This document shows, in pieces, positions 1 through 8,251 of a stretch of 64,000 nt of DNA. Every line of letters begins with the position of its first letter. Position 1 is the first letter of the stretch. The DNA comes from Flavonifractor sp. An10 (GTDB lineage: Bacteria; Bacillota; Clostridia; Oscillospirales; Oscillospiraceae). The stretch spans positions 62,001-126,000 of the forward strand of contig NZ_NFMB01000010.1 of assembly GCF_002161215.1 (NCBI RefSeq). Reading direction: 5' to 3'. A model generated the notes under the pieces. It did not search any database and was not told the origin of the DNA. It saw only the letters and a list, made by a program, of their open reading frames with translations. The position numbers and the translations under genes were made by a program.

Positions 1-283
1 AGTGGCTCACCACCAGCTGCCGGGCAATGGCGAAGAGGAGCACGTCGGTCACCGCCCGCGGTGTGTGGAGCAGCAGCATCTTCACAAACTCGATACCCAC
101 CACGATGGTCATGGCCGAGACAAAAAAGCCGTCCAGATCGAACTGTCCGGCCAGCAGCTCGTTCAGGGTTGTCTGCCCTACCAGGAACAGCTGCACCAGG
201 GTGACGGCCAGAATCACCACCGCCACCACCAGCTCCAGTCCCCACGCCGCCCGCAGCAGGCCGCGCACCCATTTTGACCGCAT
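1..283 (-). CDS. PsiE-like membrane protein (3' end outside window)
   Basis: The reading frame runs off the left edge, leaving about 94 N-terminal residues. The start at 283 has a strong ribosome site (AAGGGGGGAGA) a few bases upstream. The residues visible give a basic N terminus (MRSKWVRG), a hydrophobic helix rich in V/L, and then a second helix region ending in VKMLLLHTPRAVTDVLLF, which resembles the phosphate-starvation-inducible PsiE family of small membrane proteins. The function of that family is not established. A good sigma70-type promoter lies upstream at 322-350. The family call is from remembered motif similarity, so it is moderate. Confidence 0.6.
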   Translation of the reverse strand, partial: MRSKWVRGLLRAAWGLELVVAVVILAVTLVQLFLVGQTTLNELLAGQFDLDGFFVSAMTIVVGIEFVKMLLLHTPRAVTDVLLFAIARQLVVSH

Positions 284-321
284 GGCGTCTCCCCCCTTGC
301 TCTGTTTGATGGATCCATCCA

Positions 322-350
322 AGTATACCGGAATCCGCCCCTGCCGTCAA
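322..350 (-). promoter_or_regulatory. Promoter of the PsiE-like gene
   Basis: On the minus strand a -35 box TTGACG (345-350) and a -10 box TATACT (322-327) are separated by exactly 17 bp, about 40 bp upstream of the start codon at 283. It is back to back with the promoter of the ATPase riboswitch transcript. Confidence 0.6.
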
Positions 351-399
351 CGGTCTGTGGAATCGGCGGGCGGAAACCGGGGCATACTGGAAAATTAGA

Positions 400-428
400 T
401 TGACAAAACAGGTCGGCTGTGCTACAAT
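400..428 (+). promoter_or_regulatory. Promoter of the Mn2+ riboswitch / P-type ATPase transcript
   Basis: A consensus -35 TTGACA (400-405) and -10 TACAAT (423-428) with a 17-bp spacer. The predicted start near 435 coincides with the 5' edge of the riboswitch P1 helix, which supports both calls. Confidence 0.75.
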
Positions 429-433
429 ACCGG

Positions 434-573
434 CAGTTGAAAAGGGAGTAGTTTGAAAGTCATGCCGTCAACACCACGGCCCGGTTCTCCGGCCTGGCGG
501 TATGCGCCCGGTGCGGTAACAAGACTTTTCGACAACTGCTGTGTCATGCAGCGGTTGGCGGAAGGTCTTTTTT
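434..573 (+). promoter_or_regulatory. yybP-ykoY (Mn2+) riboswitch with terminator expression platform
   Basis: The leader carries the family's conserved segments: AAAGGGAGTAG (441-451), CCGTCAACACC (465-475) and ACAAGACTTTT (519-529). P1 can form between CAGTTG..AAAG (434-444) and CTTTT..CAACTG (525-538). The same 3' arm also forms the 5' arm of a terminator: 521-541 pairs with 549-569, followed by six T (568-573). The two structures exclude each other, so ligand-stabilised aptamer should prevent termination, making this an ON switch. Members of this family sense Mn2+ and often sit before Mn2+ exporters or P-type ATPases. I recognise it by motif; no covariance search was run. Confidence 0.85.
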
Positions 574-616
574 GTTGCCCTCCGCCCATTCCAGAAGAAC
601 GAAAGGAAGGAATGTC

Positions 617-3244
617 ATGAGCGAGCAGCCCTACTACAGGCAGACCGCCCAGCAGGCGCTGGAGAGCCAGCAGGCCGACCTCCGCGGCCTGTCGGAGGCG
701 GAGGTGCGCAGGCGCGCCGAGCAGTACGGCCCCAACAAGCTGTCCGAGGGCAAGAAAAAGAGCACCCTGCAGGTGTTCCTGGAGCAGTTCAAGGATCTGC
801 TGGTGATCATCCTGATCATCGCCGCCCTGATCTCCGCCGTGTCAGAGAATGTGGAGAGCACCATCGTCATCTTCGCCGTGCTCATCCTCAACGCCATCCT
901 GGGCACCGTCCAGTATGTGAAGGCGGAAAAGTCCCTGGAGAGCCTGAAGGCCATGTCCTCCCCCACCGCCAAGGTGCTGCGGGGCGGCGCCCGGGTGGAG
1001 ATCCCCTCCGCCGACGTGGTGCCCGGCGACATCGTGCTGCTGGAGGCCGGCGACATGGTGGTGGCCGACGGCCGCATTTTGGAGAACTTCTCTTTGAAGG
1101 TCAATGAGTCCTCCCTCACCGGCGAGAGCGAGGGCGTGGACAAGAGCGCTGACGCCATCGACGCCGAGCAGGTGGCCCTGGGCGACCAGAAGAACATGGT
1201 GTTCTCCGGCTCCCTGGTGACCTACGGCCGGGCCACCGTGCTGGTCACCGGCACCGGCATGAACACCGAGCTGGGCAAGATCGCCGCCCTCATGAACCAG
1301 ACCCAGCAGCGCAAGACCCCCCTGCAGGAGAGCCTGGACAACTTCTCCGCCAAGCTGGCCATCGTCATCATGGTCATCTGCGCGGCGGTGTTCGTCCTGT
1401 CCATCTTCCGCACCGGCATGGGCGTGCTGGACTCCCTCATGTTCGCCGTGGCCCTGGCCGTGGCCGCCATCCCCGAGGCCCTCAGCTCCATCGTCACCAT
1501 CGTGCTGGCCATGGGCACCCAGAAGATGGCCCGGCAGAACGCCATCATCAAGGATCTCAAGGCCGTGGAGAGCCTGGGCTCCGTGTCCGTCATCTGCTCC
1601 GACAAGACGGGCACCCTGACCCAGAACAAGATGACCCCCCAGAAGGTGTACGCCGACGGCTCCCTGCTGGAGGGGGACGACCTGGATCTGGTCAACGACG
1701 TGCAGCGGCTGCTGCTCAAGGCCGCCCTGCTGGCCAGCGACGCCACCAACAACGCCGAGACCGGCGCCTCCATCGGCGATCCCACCGAGGTGGCCCTGGT
1801 CATGCTGGGGGAGCGGTTCGGCGTGGACGAGGAGACCTACCGGGAGCAGCACCCCCGCCTGGGCGAGCTGGCCTTTGACTCCGACCGCAAGCTGATGAGC
1901 ACCCTCCACGACATCGACGGCACCCCCACCCTGTTCACCAAGGGCGCCATCGACGTGCTGCTGAACCGCTCCAAGTGGCTCCTCACCCGGGAGGGCAAGG
2001 TGGAGATGACCCCCGAGCGGAAGGAGACCATCGCCCGGGTGAACATGGAGCTGTCCATGGAGGGCCTGCGTGTGCTGGCCTTCGCCTATAAGGAGCTGGA
2101 CGCTGTCCGGCCCCTCACCCTGGACGACGAGGACGACTTCACCTTCATCGGCCTCATTTCCATGATCGACCCGCCCCGGCCCGAGGCCATCCAGGCCGTG
2201 GCCGACGCCAAGCAGGGCGGCATCCGCACCGTCATGATCACCGGCGACCACAAGGTCACCGCCACCGCCATCGCCAAGCAGCTGGGCATCTTCCTGGAGG
2301 GGGACGAGGCCCTCTCCGGCGTGGAGCTTGACCAGATGAGCGACGCCGATCTGGACGAGCGGCTGGAGCACATCTCGGTCTACGCCCGGGTGTCCCCGGA
2401 GCATAAGATCCGCATCGTCAACGCCTGGCAGCGCAAGGGCAAGATTGTCTCCATGACCGGCGACGGCGTCAACGACGCCCCCGCCCTGAAGAAGGCGGAT
2501 ATCGGCGTGGCCATGGGCATCACCGGCACCGAGGTATCCAAGGACGCCGCCTCCATGATCCTGGCCGACGACAACTTCGCCACCATCGTCAAGGCGGTGG
2601 TCAACGGCCGCAGTGTGTACGCTAACATCAAAAACGCCATCCAGTTCCTGCTCAGCGGCAACACCGCCGGCATCTTCTGTGTGCTCTACGCCTCTCTGCT
2701 GGCCCTGCCGGTGCCCTTCCAGCCGGTCCACCTGCTGTTTATCAACCTGCTCACCGACTCCCTGCCCGCCATCGCCATAGGCATGGAGCCTGCACGCCGG
2801 GGCCTGCTGGACCAGAAGCCCCGGGACCCCAAGGAGCCCATCCTCAGCCGGGACCTGCTGACCCGCATCGGCGGCCAGGGCCTGCTCATCGCCATCGTCA
2901 CCATGATTGCCTTCTACCTGGGCTATCAGGGGGGCGACGCCGTCCTGGCCTCCACCATGGCCTTCGCCACCCTCACCCTGGCCCGTCTGTTCCACGGCTT
3001 CAACTGCCGGGGCGACGCGTCCATCTTCCGCCTGAAGTTCTCCACCAACAAGTACTCCGTCATGGCCTTCTTTGCCGGCGTGGTGCTGCTGCTGGCGGTG
3101 CTCTTTATCCCCGGCCTGAAGGGCCTGTTTATGGTGGCTCCCGCTTTCGGAGTCGCCAACCTGGGAGAGATCGTTCTGCTGGCCCTGGCTCCCACTGTGG
3201 TGATCCAGATCGTGAAAATCATCTGCGACGCCCGGAACAAGTAA
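617..3244 (+). CDS. Cation-transporting P-type ATPase, probable Mn2+/Ca2+ exporter
   Basis: 875-residue P2-type (SERCA-like) ATPase. The start at 617 is chosen because AAAGGAAGG lies 7 bases upstream; a longer frame from 572 would begin inside the terminator T-run. Visible features: N-terminal cation-ATPase domain; actuator motif with SLTGES; membrane motif IPEAL (residues 285-289) where the classic sequence is PEGL; phosphorylation motif DKTGTLTQ with Asp329; hinge motif TGDGVNDAP at about 614; and C-terminal helices with NLLTDSLPAIAIGMEP. It moves a divalent cation across the membrane at the cost of ATP. The Mn2+ riboswitch upstream makes manganese efflux the best guess, with calcium the alternative. 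It is transcribed alone and closed by a terminator. Confidence 0.92.
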   Translation: MSEQPYYRQTAQQALESQQADLRGLSEAEVRRRAEQYGPNKLSEGKKKSTLQVFLEQFKDLLVIILIIAALISAVSENVESTIVIFAVLILNAILGTVQYVKAEKSLESLKAMSSPTAKVLRGGARVEIPSADVVPGDIVLLEAGDMVVADGRILENFSLKVNESSLTGESEGVDKSADAIDAEQVALGDQKNMVFSGSLVTYGRATVLVTGTGMNTELGKIAALMNQTQQRKTPLQESLDNFSAKLAIVIMVICAAVFVLSIFRTGMGVLDSLMFAVALAVAAIPEALSSIVTIVLAMGTQKMARQNAIIKDLKAVESLGSVSVICSDKTGTLTQNKMTPQKVYADGSLLEGDDLDLVNDVQRLLLKAALLASDATNNAETGASIGDPTEVALVMLGERFGVDEETYREQHPRLGELAFDSDRKLMSTLHDIDGTPTLFTKGAIDVLLNRSKWLLTREGKVEMTPERKETIARVNMELSMEGLRVLAFAYKELDAVRPLTLDDEDDFTFIGLISMIDPPRPEAIQAVADAKQGGIRTVMITGDHKVTATAIAKQLGIFLEGDEALSGVELDQMSDADLDERLEHISVYARVSPEHKIRIVNAWQRKGKIVSMTGDGVNDAPALKKADIGVAMGITGTEVSKDAASMILADDNFATIVKAVVNGRSVYANIKNAIQFLLSGNTAGIFCVLYASLLALPVPFQPVHLLFINLLTDSLPAIAIGMEPARRGLLDQKPRDPKEPILSRDLLTRIGGQGLLIAIVTMIAFYLGYQGGDAVLASTMAFATLTLARLFHGFNCRGDASIFRLKFSTNKYSVMAFFAGVVLLLAVLFIPGLKGLFMVAPAFGVANLGEIVLLALAPTVVIQIVKIICDARNK

Positions 3245-3258
3245 TCTGCAACGCAAAC

Positions 3259-3299
3259 GCCCTCCCGGGCCGCAAAAGCGGCCCGGGAGGGCTCTTTTT
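3259..3299 (+). terminator. Rho-independent terminator of the P-type ATPase
   Basis: A 15-bp GC-rich stem (3259-3273 with 3278-3292, AAAA loop) followed by CTCTTTTTC. It also falls between two convergent genes. Confidence 0.85.
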
Positions 3300-3303
3300 C
3301 TGT

Positions 3304-4686
3304 TCACTGCACCGAGACATCCAGCAGATAGATGCTGTCCACGCAGACGTTGAGCAGGTAGAACTCATAGCTCCCGTCGGCGGGGGCGGTAAAGTGCATG
3401 TCCATGGTCACATTGAGATTGCCGTTGAACAGGGGCACCCTGGCCCCGTCCCGGAGGACGCCGATCTCCATGGGCTGGCCCCGCTCCTCGTAGCCCTCCA
3501 CCAGGCCAGCCGTCAGGGAGAAGCGCACCGTCTCCCCCTCCGCCAGTGTCCAGGGCCGGCCTCCGTCCCGGAACTGGCACATGACGCCGTTCTTGATTTC
3601 CACCGGGATGTCCCAATAGTCGCCGATATTCAGCACCGCGCCGCTCAGGCCGAAGGCGTTCAGATCATCGGGAGGCTCCCGATTGCCCAGGCCCACCACC
3701 CCCTCCCCCTGGGGGAATACCGGCACATCCGGTTCCCCCTGCCGGGAGACGGCGGCAAAGCCGGTGAGCAGGCCGATGCCGAAGGCCGCCAGCAGCACGG
3801 CCGCCAGCACACAGCGGCGGCGGGTGGGCTTTTTCCATGTCATAATGGTCACCACTCTTTCTTTGATGGCATGCTTGCCGTAGCAGGGATAGGGGGAAGA
3901 ACGGGCCGGCCGGGCCGCGGCGGATACCAGGGTGGAGGCGTACTCCGCCCGGCAGTCCCGGCCCGCCCGGGCCAGCACCGCCTTGTCGCAGTCCAGCTCC
4001 ACGTCCCGGGCCAGGAAAACCGCCAGCACCCAGGCCAGGGGGTTGTACCAGTGCAGGCAGACCACCAGCAGGGAGAGGCCCCGTTTCAGGTTGTCCCGCC
4101 GGGCCAGGTGGACGGACTCGTGGAGGAGCACCAGGGGAAGGGCCTCCTCCGGCACGCCGGGGGGCAGGAGAATGGCGGGGCGGAACAGGCCGCAGGCCAT
4201 GGGGGTGGTCAGGCCGGGGTACTCCAGCACCCGGAGCCGACGGCCTGACCGGCCGGTCAGCCACGCCTCCACCGCCGGGCGGCGGCAGGGGCGGGCCCGG
4301 CGGAGCCGGAGCCGCCAGGAGAGCCACAAGCCCGCAAACAGGGCGGCCAGCACCAGGGCCCCCGCGGCCCACACCAGCACCGGCCAGGGGATATCGAGCC
4401 TGTCCGGGGCCGCCGGGAGGGCCTCCGCGTCGGCCGCCGCCGTCCCGGGCAGGGGCGCCGGCAGGGACACGCTGGGCAGGGGCCGGGGCAGAAGGGCGCT
4501 GACATCCACAGAGGCGGGGCCGGACACGGAGACGGGCAGGAGAAACCGCAGGGCGGCCAGCAGCCACAGCCAGGACAGCACCCCCGAGGGGAGCCGCCTC
4601 CGGCCCGCCGTCCGCACCGCCAGGGCCGCCAGCACGGCGAGCCCTCCGTACAGGGACATCTGGAGCGGGGTCAGCCAGATCAGCAT
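3304..4686 (-). CDS. M56-family (BlaR1-like) membrane metallopeptidase / antirepressor
   Basis: 460 residues. The N terminus has several membrane helices (MLIWLTPLQMSLYGG, then segments around residues 30-50 and 105-125). The zinc site HESVH, with the downstream DVELDCDKAVL segment supplying the third ligand, is the M56 signature. Another membrane helix follows near residue 285 (after MTWKKPTRRR), and the C terminus (about 150 residues) is an extracellular domain that is not a penicillin-binding domain by eye, so the inducing signal is probably not a beta-lactam. It starts 16 bases after the BlaI-like repressor gene (4703-5056) with its own GGGAGG site, so the two form a sensor-protease/repressor pair. 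In this family signal binding activates proteolysis of the repressor. Confidence 0.87.
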   Translation of the reverse strand: MLIWLTPLQMSLYGGLAVLAALAVRTAGRRRLPSGVLSWLWLLAALRFLLPVSVSGPASVDVSALLPRPLPSVSLPAPLPGTAAADAEALPAAPDRLDIPWPVLVWAAGALVLAALFAGLWLSWRLRLRRARPCRRPAVEAWLTGRSGRRLRVLEYPGLTTPMACGLFRPAILLPPGVPEEALPLVLLHESVHLARRDNLKRGLSLLVVCLHWYNPLAWVLAVFLARDVELDCDKAVLARAGRDCRAEYASTLVSAAARPARSSPYPCYGKHAIKERVVTIMTWKKPTRRRCVLAAVLLAAFGIGLLTGFAAVSRQGEPDVPVFPQGEGVVGLGNREPPDDLNAFGLSGAVLNIGDYWDIPVEIKNGVMCQFRDGGRPWTLAEGETVRFSLTAGLVEGYEERGQPMEIGVLRDGARVPLFNGNLNVTMDMHFTAPADGSYEFYLLNVCVDSIYLLDVSVQ

Positions 4687-4702
4687 GGGACGCCTCCCTT
4701 CT

Positions 4703-5056
4703 CTATTTCAGCTTGTCGATCAGGGCCTGCATCTCCTCCACGTCCTCTTGGCTCAGGGAGCCGCTGCCCACCAGGGTGGAGAACAGCAGGGCGGGGGAGC
4801 CCTGGAACAGGCCGTCCACCAGGTGCCCCAGTTCCTGGGTGCGCACCTCCTCCCTGCCCACCAGGGGGCGGCAGAGGAAGCCGGGCTCCCGCCGCTCGAT
4901 GAGGCCCTTTTTCACGCAGCTGTTGAGGATGGTATAGGTGGTGTTCTTGTTCCAGCCGCACTGCTCGTGGAGCAGGCCGCACAGGGTCTTGGCGGGGAGC
5001 TCCCCCTTCTCCCACAGCTGGTTCATCACGCGCAGGGCGGATTTGGACAGTTCCAT
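4703..5056 (-). CDS. BlaI/MecI/CopY-family transcriptional repressor
   Basis: 117 residues, the normal length of the family. The winged helix is recognisable from the N terminus (MELSKSALRVMNQLWEKG, then WNKNTTYTILNSCVKKGLI), followed by a C-terminal dimerisation part. The start at 5056 is chosen for its GAGAGGTG ribosome site; a longer upstream frame would run through the promoter. Two dyads with half-site GACTACA/TGTAGTC flank the promoter of this gene, so it most likely represses itself and the M56 gene that follows. No beta-lactamase gene lies nearby. Confidence 0.9.
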   Translation of the reverse strand: MELSKSALRVMNQLWEKGELPAKTLCGLLHEQCGWNKNTTYTILNSCVKKGLIERREPGFLCRPLVGREEVRTQELGHLVDGLFQGSPALLFSTLVGSGSLSQEDVEEMQALIDKLK

Positions 5057-5069
5057 GGCGCACCTCTCA

Positions 5070-5141
5070 GACGATAATTGTAGTCTAGACGCCTGTAGTG
5101 TACCACAGGACAGGGCGCCTGTCAAGACTACAGTTATAGTC
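5070..5141 (-). promoter_or_regulatory. blaI-type promoter flanked by two operator dyads
   Basis: Minus-strand promoter TTGACA (5120-5125), 17-bp spacer, TACACT (5097-5102). Operator 1 is GACGATAATTGTAGTC (5070-5085), just downstream of the start site. Operator 2 is GACTACAGTTATAGTC (5126-5141), abutting the -35 box. Both are imperfect dyads built on TGTAGTC/GACTACA, the half-site type used by BlaI/MecI repressors. This arrangement implies autoregulation. Confidence 0.75.
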
Positions 5142-5149
5142 TGGCGCAC

Positions 5150-5188
5150 AAAAAAGCCGCCCGGGCCGCTTTTGCGGCCCGGGCGGGC
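5150..5188 (-). terminator. Terminator of the transglutaminase-like gene
   Basis: GC stem 5156-5169 with 5174-5188 (TTTT loop) followed on the minus strand by six T. It separates the transglutaminase gene from the blaI promoter immediately downstream. Confidence 0.8.
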
Positions 5189-5210
5189 TATGATTCTGCG
5201 TCGCGACGGC

Positions 5211-6545
5211 TCAGAGCAGCTCCAGCTCCAGCACCTCCTGAGACCAGTCCCGCTGGGTGCTGTCCAGCCCACGGCCGTCCACCATCAGTTCCCCCACCTG
5301 GTTGTCGTAGGGATCCTGCCGCCAGCCGGTCATGGGGGGCGTCAGGGGGGCCTGGAAGGCGGAGTTGGCCACCATCCGCCAGGGATCCAGGCTGCCGAAG
5401 TAGTGGGCGCGGCGGGCGTCCTCCCCGCTGCGCCGGGCGGAGGAGCCGAAGGAGCAGTCCGCCCACAGCCAGCCGTGGGGGGCCAGGTAGAACATGGCCC
5501 AGTCGTGGGGGCCCGCCCCGTCGGGGCGGACGGACAGGCCGCTCTGCCACCGGGCGGGGATGCCCGCGATGCGGCACAGGGTGATGAAGAGCAGGGCGAA
5601 CACCCCGCAGTCCCCCCGCAGGGTCTTGGCGCACTGGTCGGCGATGCAGTCCAGCTGGAGGTAGGCGGGCTGATAGCGGTAGTCCACCTGGCCGGTGACA
5701 TAGTCATAGATGGCCTTGGCCCGCTCCGCCGGGGAGGTGAGCCCCGCCGTCAGCCGGGCGGCCAGGGCCCGCAGGTAGGGGGTAAAGAGGATGTGGGGCG
5801 GCTGCTCCTCCAGATCGAAGGCGGGCTGCACCGGCTCCAGGGGGAGGGCCAGGGGATTCACATACTCCGCCCTGTGGAGGTAGCGGTAGGTGACGGTGAA
5901 CTCCGACACCCCCCTGGTGTCCCACCAGATGGTGCGCTGGGGGGCGTCCTCCGGGGCGGGAACGCCGCCGGGGGTGGCGTCCAGGATCTGGATCCCGCTC
6001 TGCTGGGGGCAGGCCGCCGGGATGGGCAGCCAGGCCTGCACCGCCCGCCCCTCCACCGGCACCAGGGCGCGGATGGAGGCCCGCAGGGTGATGCGGGCGG
6101 TGAGGGAGCCCTCCCGCTCCATCCGGGCCAGCATGGCGTCCCGCTCGGTGTGGTCGGCGCGCTCCGGCCGCAGGCCGGGGGCCTCCCGGGGGTAGATGCG
6201 CAGGGACTCCAGGAACCGCTCGTGGATGTGCATCTCCCCGCCCAGCATCCGCCAGTCGATGCGCCCGCCGTCCACCAGGGCGTCAAACTGCTCCTCGGTG
6301 AACTCCGGCCACTCCGCCCGGATCTGCCCGACGGCCTCCGCCCGGGTGAAGGGGTAGTCGTGGCCCAGCCGCTCCAGCCGCACCCGCTCCGCCTCCAGCC
6401 GGGGGGCCAGCAGGGGCTGCTTCCCCCCGGAGAGCCGCTGGTCAATGAGCCGGACGGCCCCCTCCAGATCTCCCATGTCCCGCCGGCGGGCGATGTCGGT
6501 GGGCAGGGCGTCGCCCAGATGCAGAAACGCCTCGTTCTTTGTCAT
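5211..6545 (-). CDS. Transglutaminase-like (cysteine protease fold) domain protein
   Basis: 444 residues from MTKNEAFLHL, chosen because AAAAGGGAGG lies upstream; a start 21 bases earlier would include that site. The N-terminal two-thirds (residues about 1-260) is not recognised. The C-terminal part has the transglutaminase core: GDCGVFALLF with the catalytic Cys, then HDWAMFYL with His, then WADCSFG with Asp. There is no signal peptide, so a cytoplasmic role is likely. Such domains cleave or cross-link peptides, or make amide bonds, but the substrate is unknown. It stands alone between the dehydratase genes upstream and a terminator downstream. Confidence 0.8.
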   Translation of the reverse strand: MTKNEAFLHLGDALPTDIARRRDMGDLEGAVRLIDQRLSGGKQPLLAPRLEAERVRLERLGHDYPFTRAEAVGQIRAEWPEFTEEQFDALVDGGRIDWRMLGGEMHIHERFLESLRIYPREAPGLRPERADHTERDAMLARMEREGSLTARITLRASIRALVPVEGRAVQAWLPIPAACPQQSGIQILDATPGGVPAPEDAPQRTIWWDTRGVSEFTVTYRYLHRAEYVNPLALPLEPVQPAFDLEEQPPHILFTPYLRALAARLTAGLTSPAERAKAIYDYVTGQVDYRYQPAYLQLDCIADQCAKTLRGDCGVFALLFITLCRIAGIPARWQSGLSVRPDGAGPHDWAMFYLAPHGWLWADCSFGSSARRSGEDARRAHYFGSLDPWRMVANSAFQAPLTPPMTGWRQDPYDNQVGELMVDGRGLDSTQRDWSQEVLELELL

Positions 6546-6598
6546 GGAACCGGCCTCCCTTTTCACGCGCTGCGGTTGATTCGTCAGACATCATTTTA

Positions 6599-8251
6599 TC
6601 ACGGCCCGGCCGGGCTGTCCAGGCTGTCCAGGGCGAAAAGGGCGGCCCCCAGGGCGCCGCAGAGATCCGGGTCGGGGGCGATCCACAGGGGCGCGCCCAG
6701 CCGCTCCTCCAGGGCCTTCACCACCCCCCGGTTGCGGGCCACGCCGCCGGTCATCATGTAGGGCCCTTTGGCCCCCGCCCGGCTGGCCAGGGCGGCGGTC
6801 TTGCCCGCCACCGACTGGTTCAGGCCGTGGACGATGTCGGCGGCGGAGTGGTTGTCGGCGATGAGGGAGACCACCTCCGACTCGGCAAAGACGGTGCACA
6901 TGCTGGAGATGGTCAGCTCCTGCTCCCAGGACAGGCCGATGGCCGCCATCTCGTCCATCTCCAGCTCCAGGGTGCGGGCCATCAGCTCCAGAAAGCGCCC
7001 GGTGCCGGCGGCGCACTTGTCGTTCATGACGAAGTTGGTCACGTTCCCCTCCCCGTCCAGGCAGATGACCTTGCTGTCCTGGCCGCCGATGTCCACGATG
7101 GCCCGGGCCTGGGGGTACAGCCGGTGGGCCCCCCGGGCGTGGCAGGTGATCTCCGTCACCTGGCCGGTGGCAAAGGGGATGTTGCTGCGGCCGTAGCCGG
7201 TGGCCACGATGGCGGCCATGTCCGCCGGAGAAAGGCCGTCCAGGGCGGCGAAGGCCTTCTCCGCCCCCTGGCTGGCCTTGGGGCCGGTGCGGACGATGGC
7301 GGAGGCCGCCACGTTCCCGGCCAGATCCAGCACCACCACGTTGGTGGTGGTGGAGCCGCTGTCGATGCCCGCCACGTACTTCCCCCGCCGGCCGGCGGAG
7401 GCGGGGGCTGCCCGGAGGTTCATCCCCTCCAGGAAGGCCTCCAGCCGGGTGGACAGCTGCCCGGCGGACAGGGGGGTAAAGTCGGTCTCCACCTTCAGCA
7501 GGGGGAGGGCGGTGGTCTTGCGCAGGTTCTCGTACTCGAAGGCGTAGTAGTCGCAGAACTTGACGGTGTGGTACACCAGCCCCTTCAGGTTGGGGTGGGC
7601 CAGCAGCTCCTCCCGCCGCCCCACCGCGTCCATCCGCAGGCAGGGGATCTGCCCCAGCAGGGCCCCGGCGTACCAGTCCAGCAGGCCGTCCGGCTCCTCC
7701 CCCAGCCCCTCCGGCGGGGGGACGAAGCGGTTGCCGCCGCAGGTGAAGTCCTCCACCGGGATGGGGGAGGCCCGCCGAAGGGCGGCCAGGAGGCTCTCCC
7801 CCGCCCGGGCACCGGTCACCGCCAGGAAGGGCCCAACGGGCAGGGGGCTGCGGGGGGTGAAGGCGGCCCGGAAGGCCGCGGCGTCGAATTTTGCGCCCCG
7901 GCAGGCCCCGTACTCCGCCGCCAGGCGCTTCAGCTCCGCCGCCAGCCTGGCCCGGGCGCAGCCATCGTCGTGGTGGGGGAGATCCAGCAGGAAGAGGAAG
8001 TCCAGCTCCCCCCGATCCCGGAGCACGTCATAGCAGCGGCGGATGGAGTCGCAGCAGTTGACCAGCACCAGCTCCCGGACGCCCTCCCGGCCGCACTCCT
8101 CCAGCACCGCCTTGGCGTGGCAGCAGAAGTGGTTGTGGGTCAGCTCCTCGGCCCGGGTGAAGTCCGCCGCCTCCCGGTTCAGCAGCACCGGCTCCCCGCC
8201 GAAGGCGGAGAGCAGCTCCACCGGGGTGTATTTGCAGGTATATCCGATCAT
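6599..8251 (-). CDS. Fusion of 2-hydroxyacyl-CoA dehydratase-like domain and BadF/HgdC-type activase
   Basis: 550 residues. The C-terminal about 260 residues are an acyl-CoA dehydratase activase: GIDSGSTTTNVVVLD (phosphate loop of the ASKHA fold), IVDIGGQDSKVI, then NDKCAAGTGRFLE with the Cys of the bridging [4Fe-4S] cluster, and TGGVARN. The N-terminal about 290 residues (MIGYTCKYTPVELLSAFGG, then VNCCDSIRRCYDVL) resemble the HgdB/FldC-type subunit. Normally the activase is a separate gene, so the fusion is notable. The start ATGA overlaps the stop of the upstream dehydratase gene by 4 bases, so the two are translationally coupled. The activase uses ATP to inject an electron into the dehydratase. 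Confidence 0.88.
   Translation of the reverse strand: MIGYTCKYTPVELLSAFGGEPVLLNREAADFTRAEELTHNHFCCHAKAVLEECGREGVRELVLVNCCDSIRRCYDVLRDRGELDFLFLLDLPHHDDGCARARLAAELKRLAAEYGACRGAKFDAAAFRAAFTPRSPLPVGPFLAVTGARAGESLLAALRRASPIPVEDFTCGGNRFVPPPEGLGEEPDGLLDWYAGALLGQIPCLRMDAVGRREELLAHPNLKGLVYHTVKFCDYYAFEYENLRKTTALPLLKVETDFTPLSAGQLSTRLEAFLEGMNLRAAPASAGRRGKYVAGIDSGSTTTNVVVLDLAGNVAASAIVRTGPKASQGAEKAFAALDGLSPADMAAIVATGYGRSNIPFATGQVTEITCHARGAHRLYPQARAIVDIGGQDSKVICLDGEGNVTNFVMNDKCAAGTGRFLELMARTLELEMDEMAAIGLSWEQELTISSMCTVFAESEVVSLIADNHSAADIVHGLNQSVAGKTAALASRAGAKGPYMMTGGVARNRGVVKALEERLGAPLWIAPDPDLCGALGAALFALDSLDSPAGP

Noticed and set aside
541-616. Upstream extension of the P-type ATPase from 572
   Set aside because: It would begin in the T-run of the riboswitch terminator, with no ribosome site; the start at 617 has a strong one.
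842-3307. Very long open frame (821 codons) antisense to the P-type ATPase
   Set aside because: It is a composition artefact: high GC in the third codon positions of the ATPase gene removes stops on the other strand. The translation is low-complexity (Gly/His/Asp/Val rich), has no ribosome site and shows no known motif.
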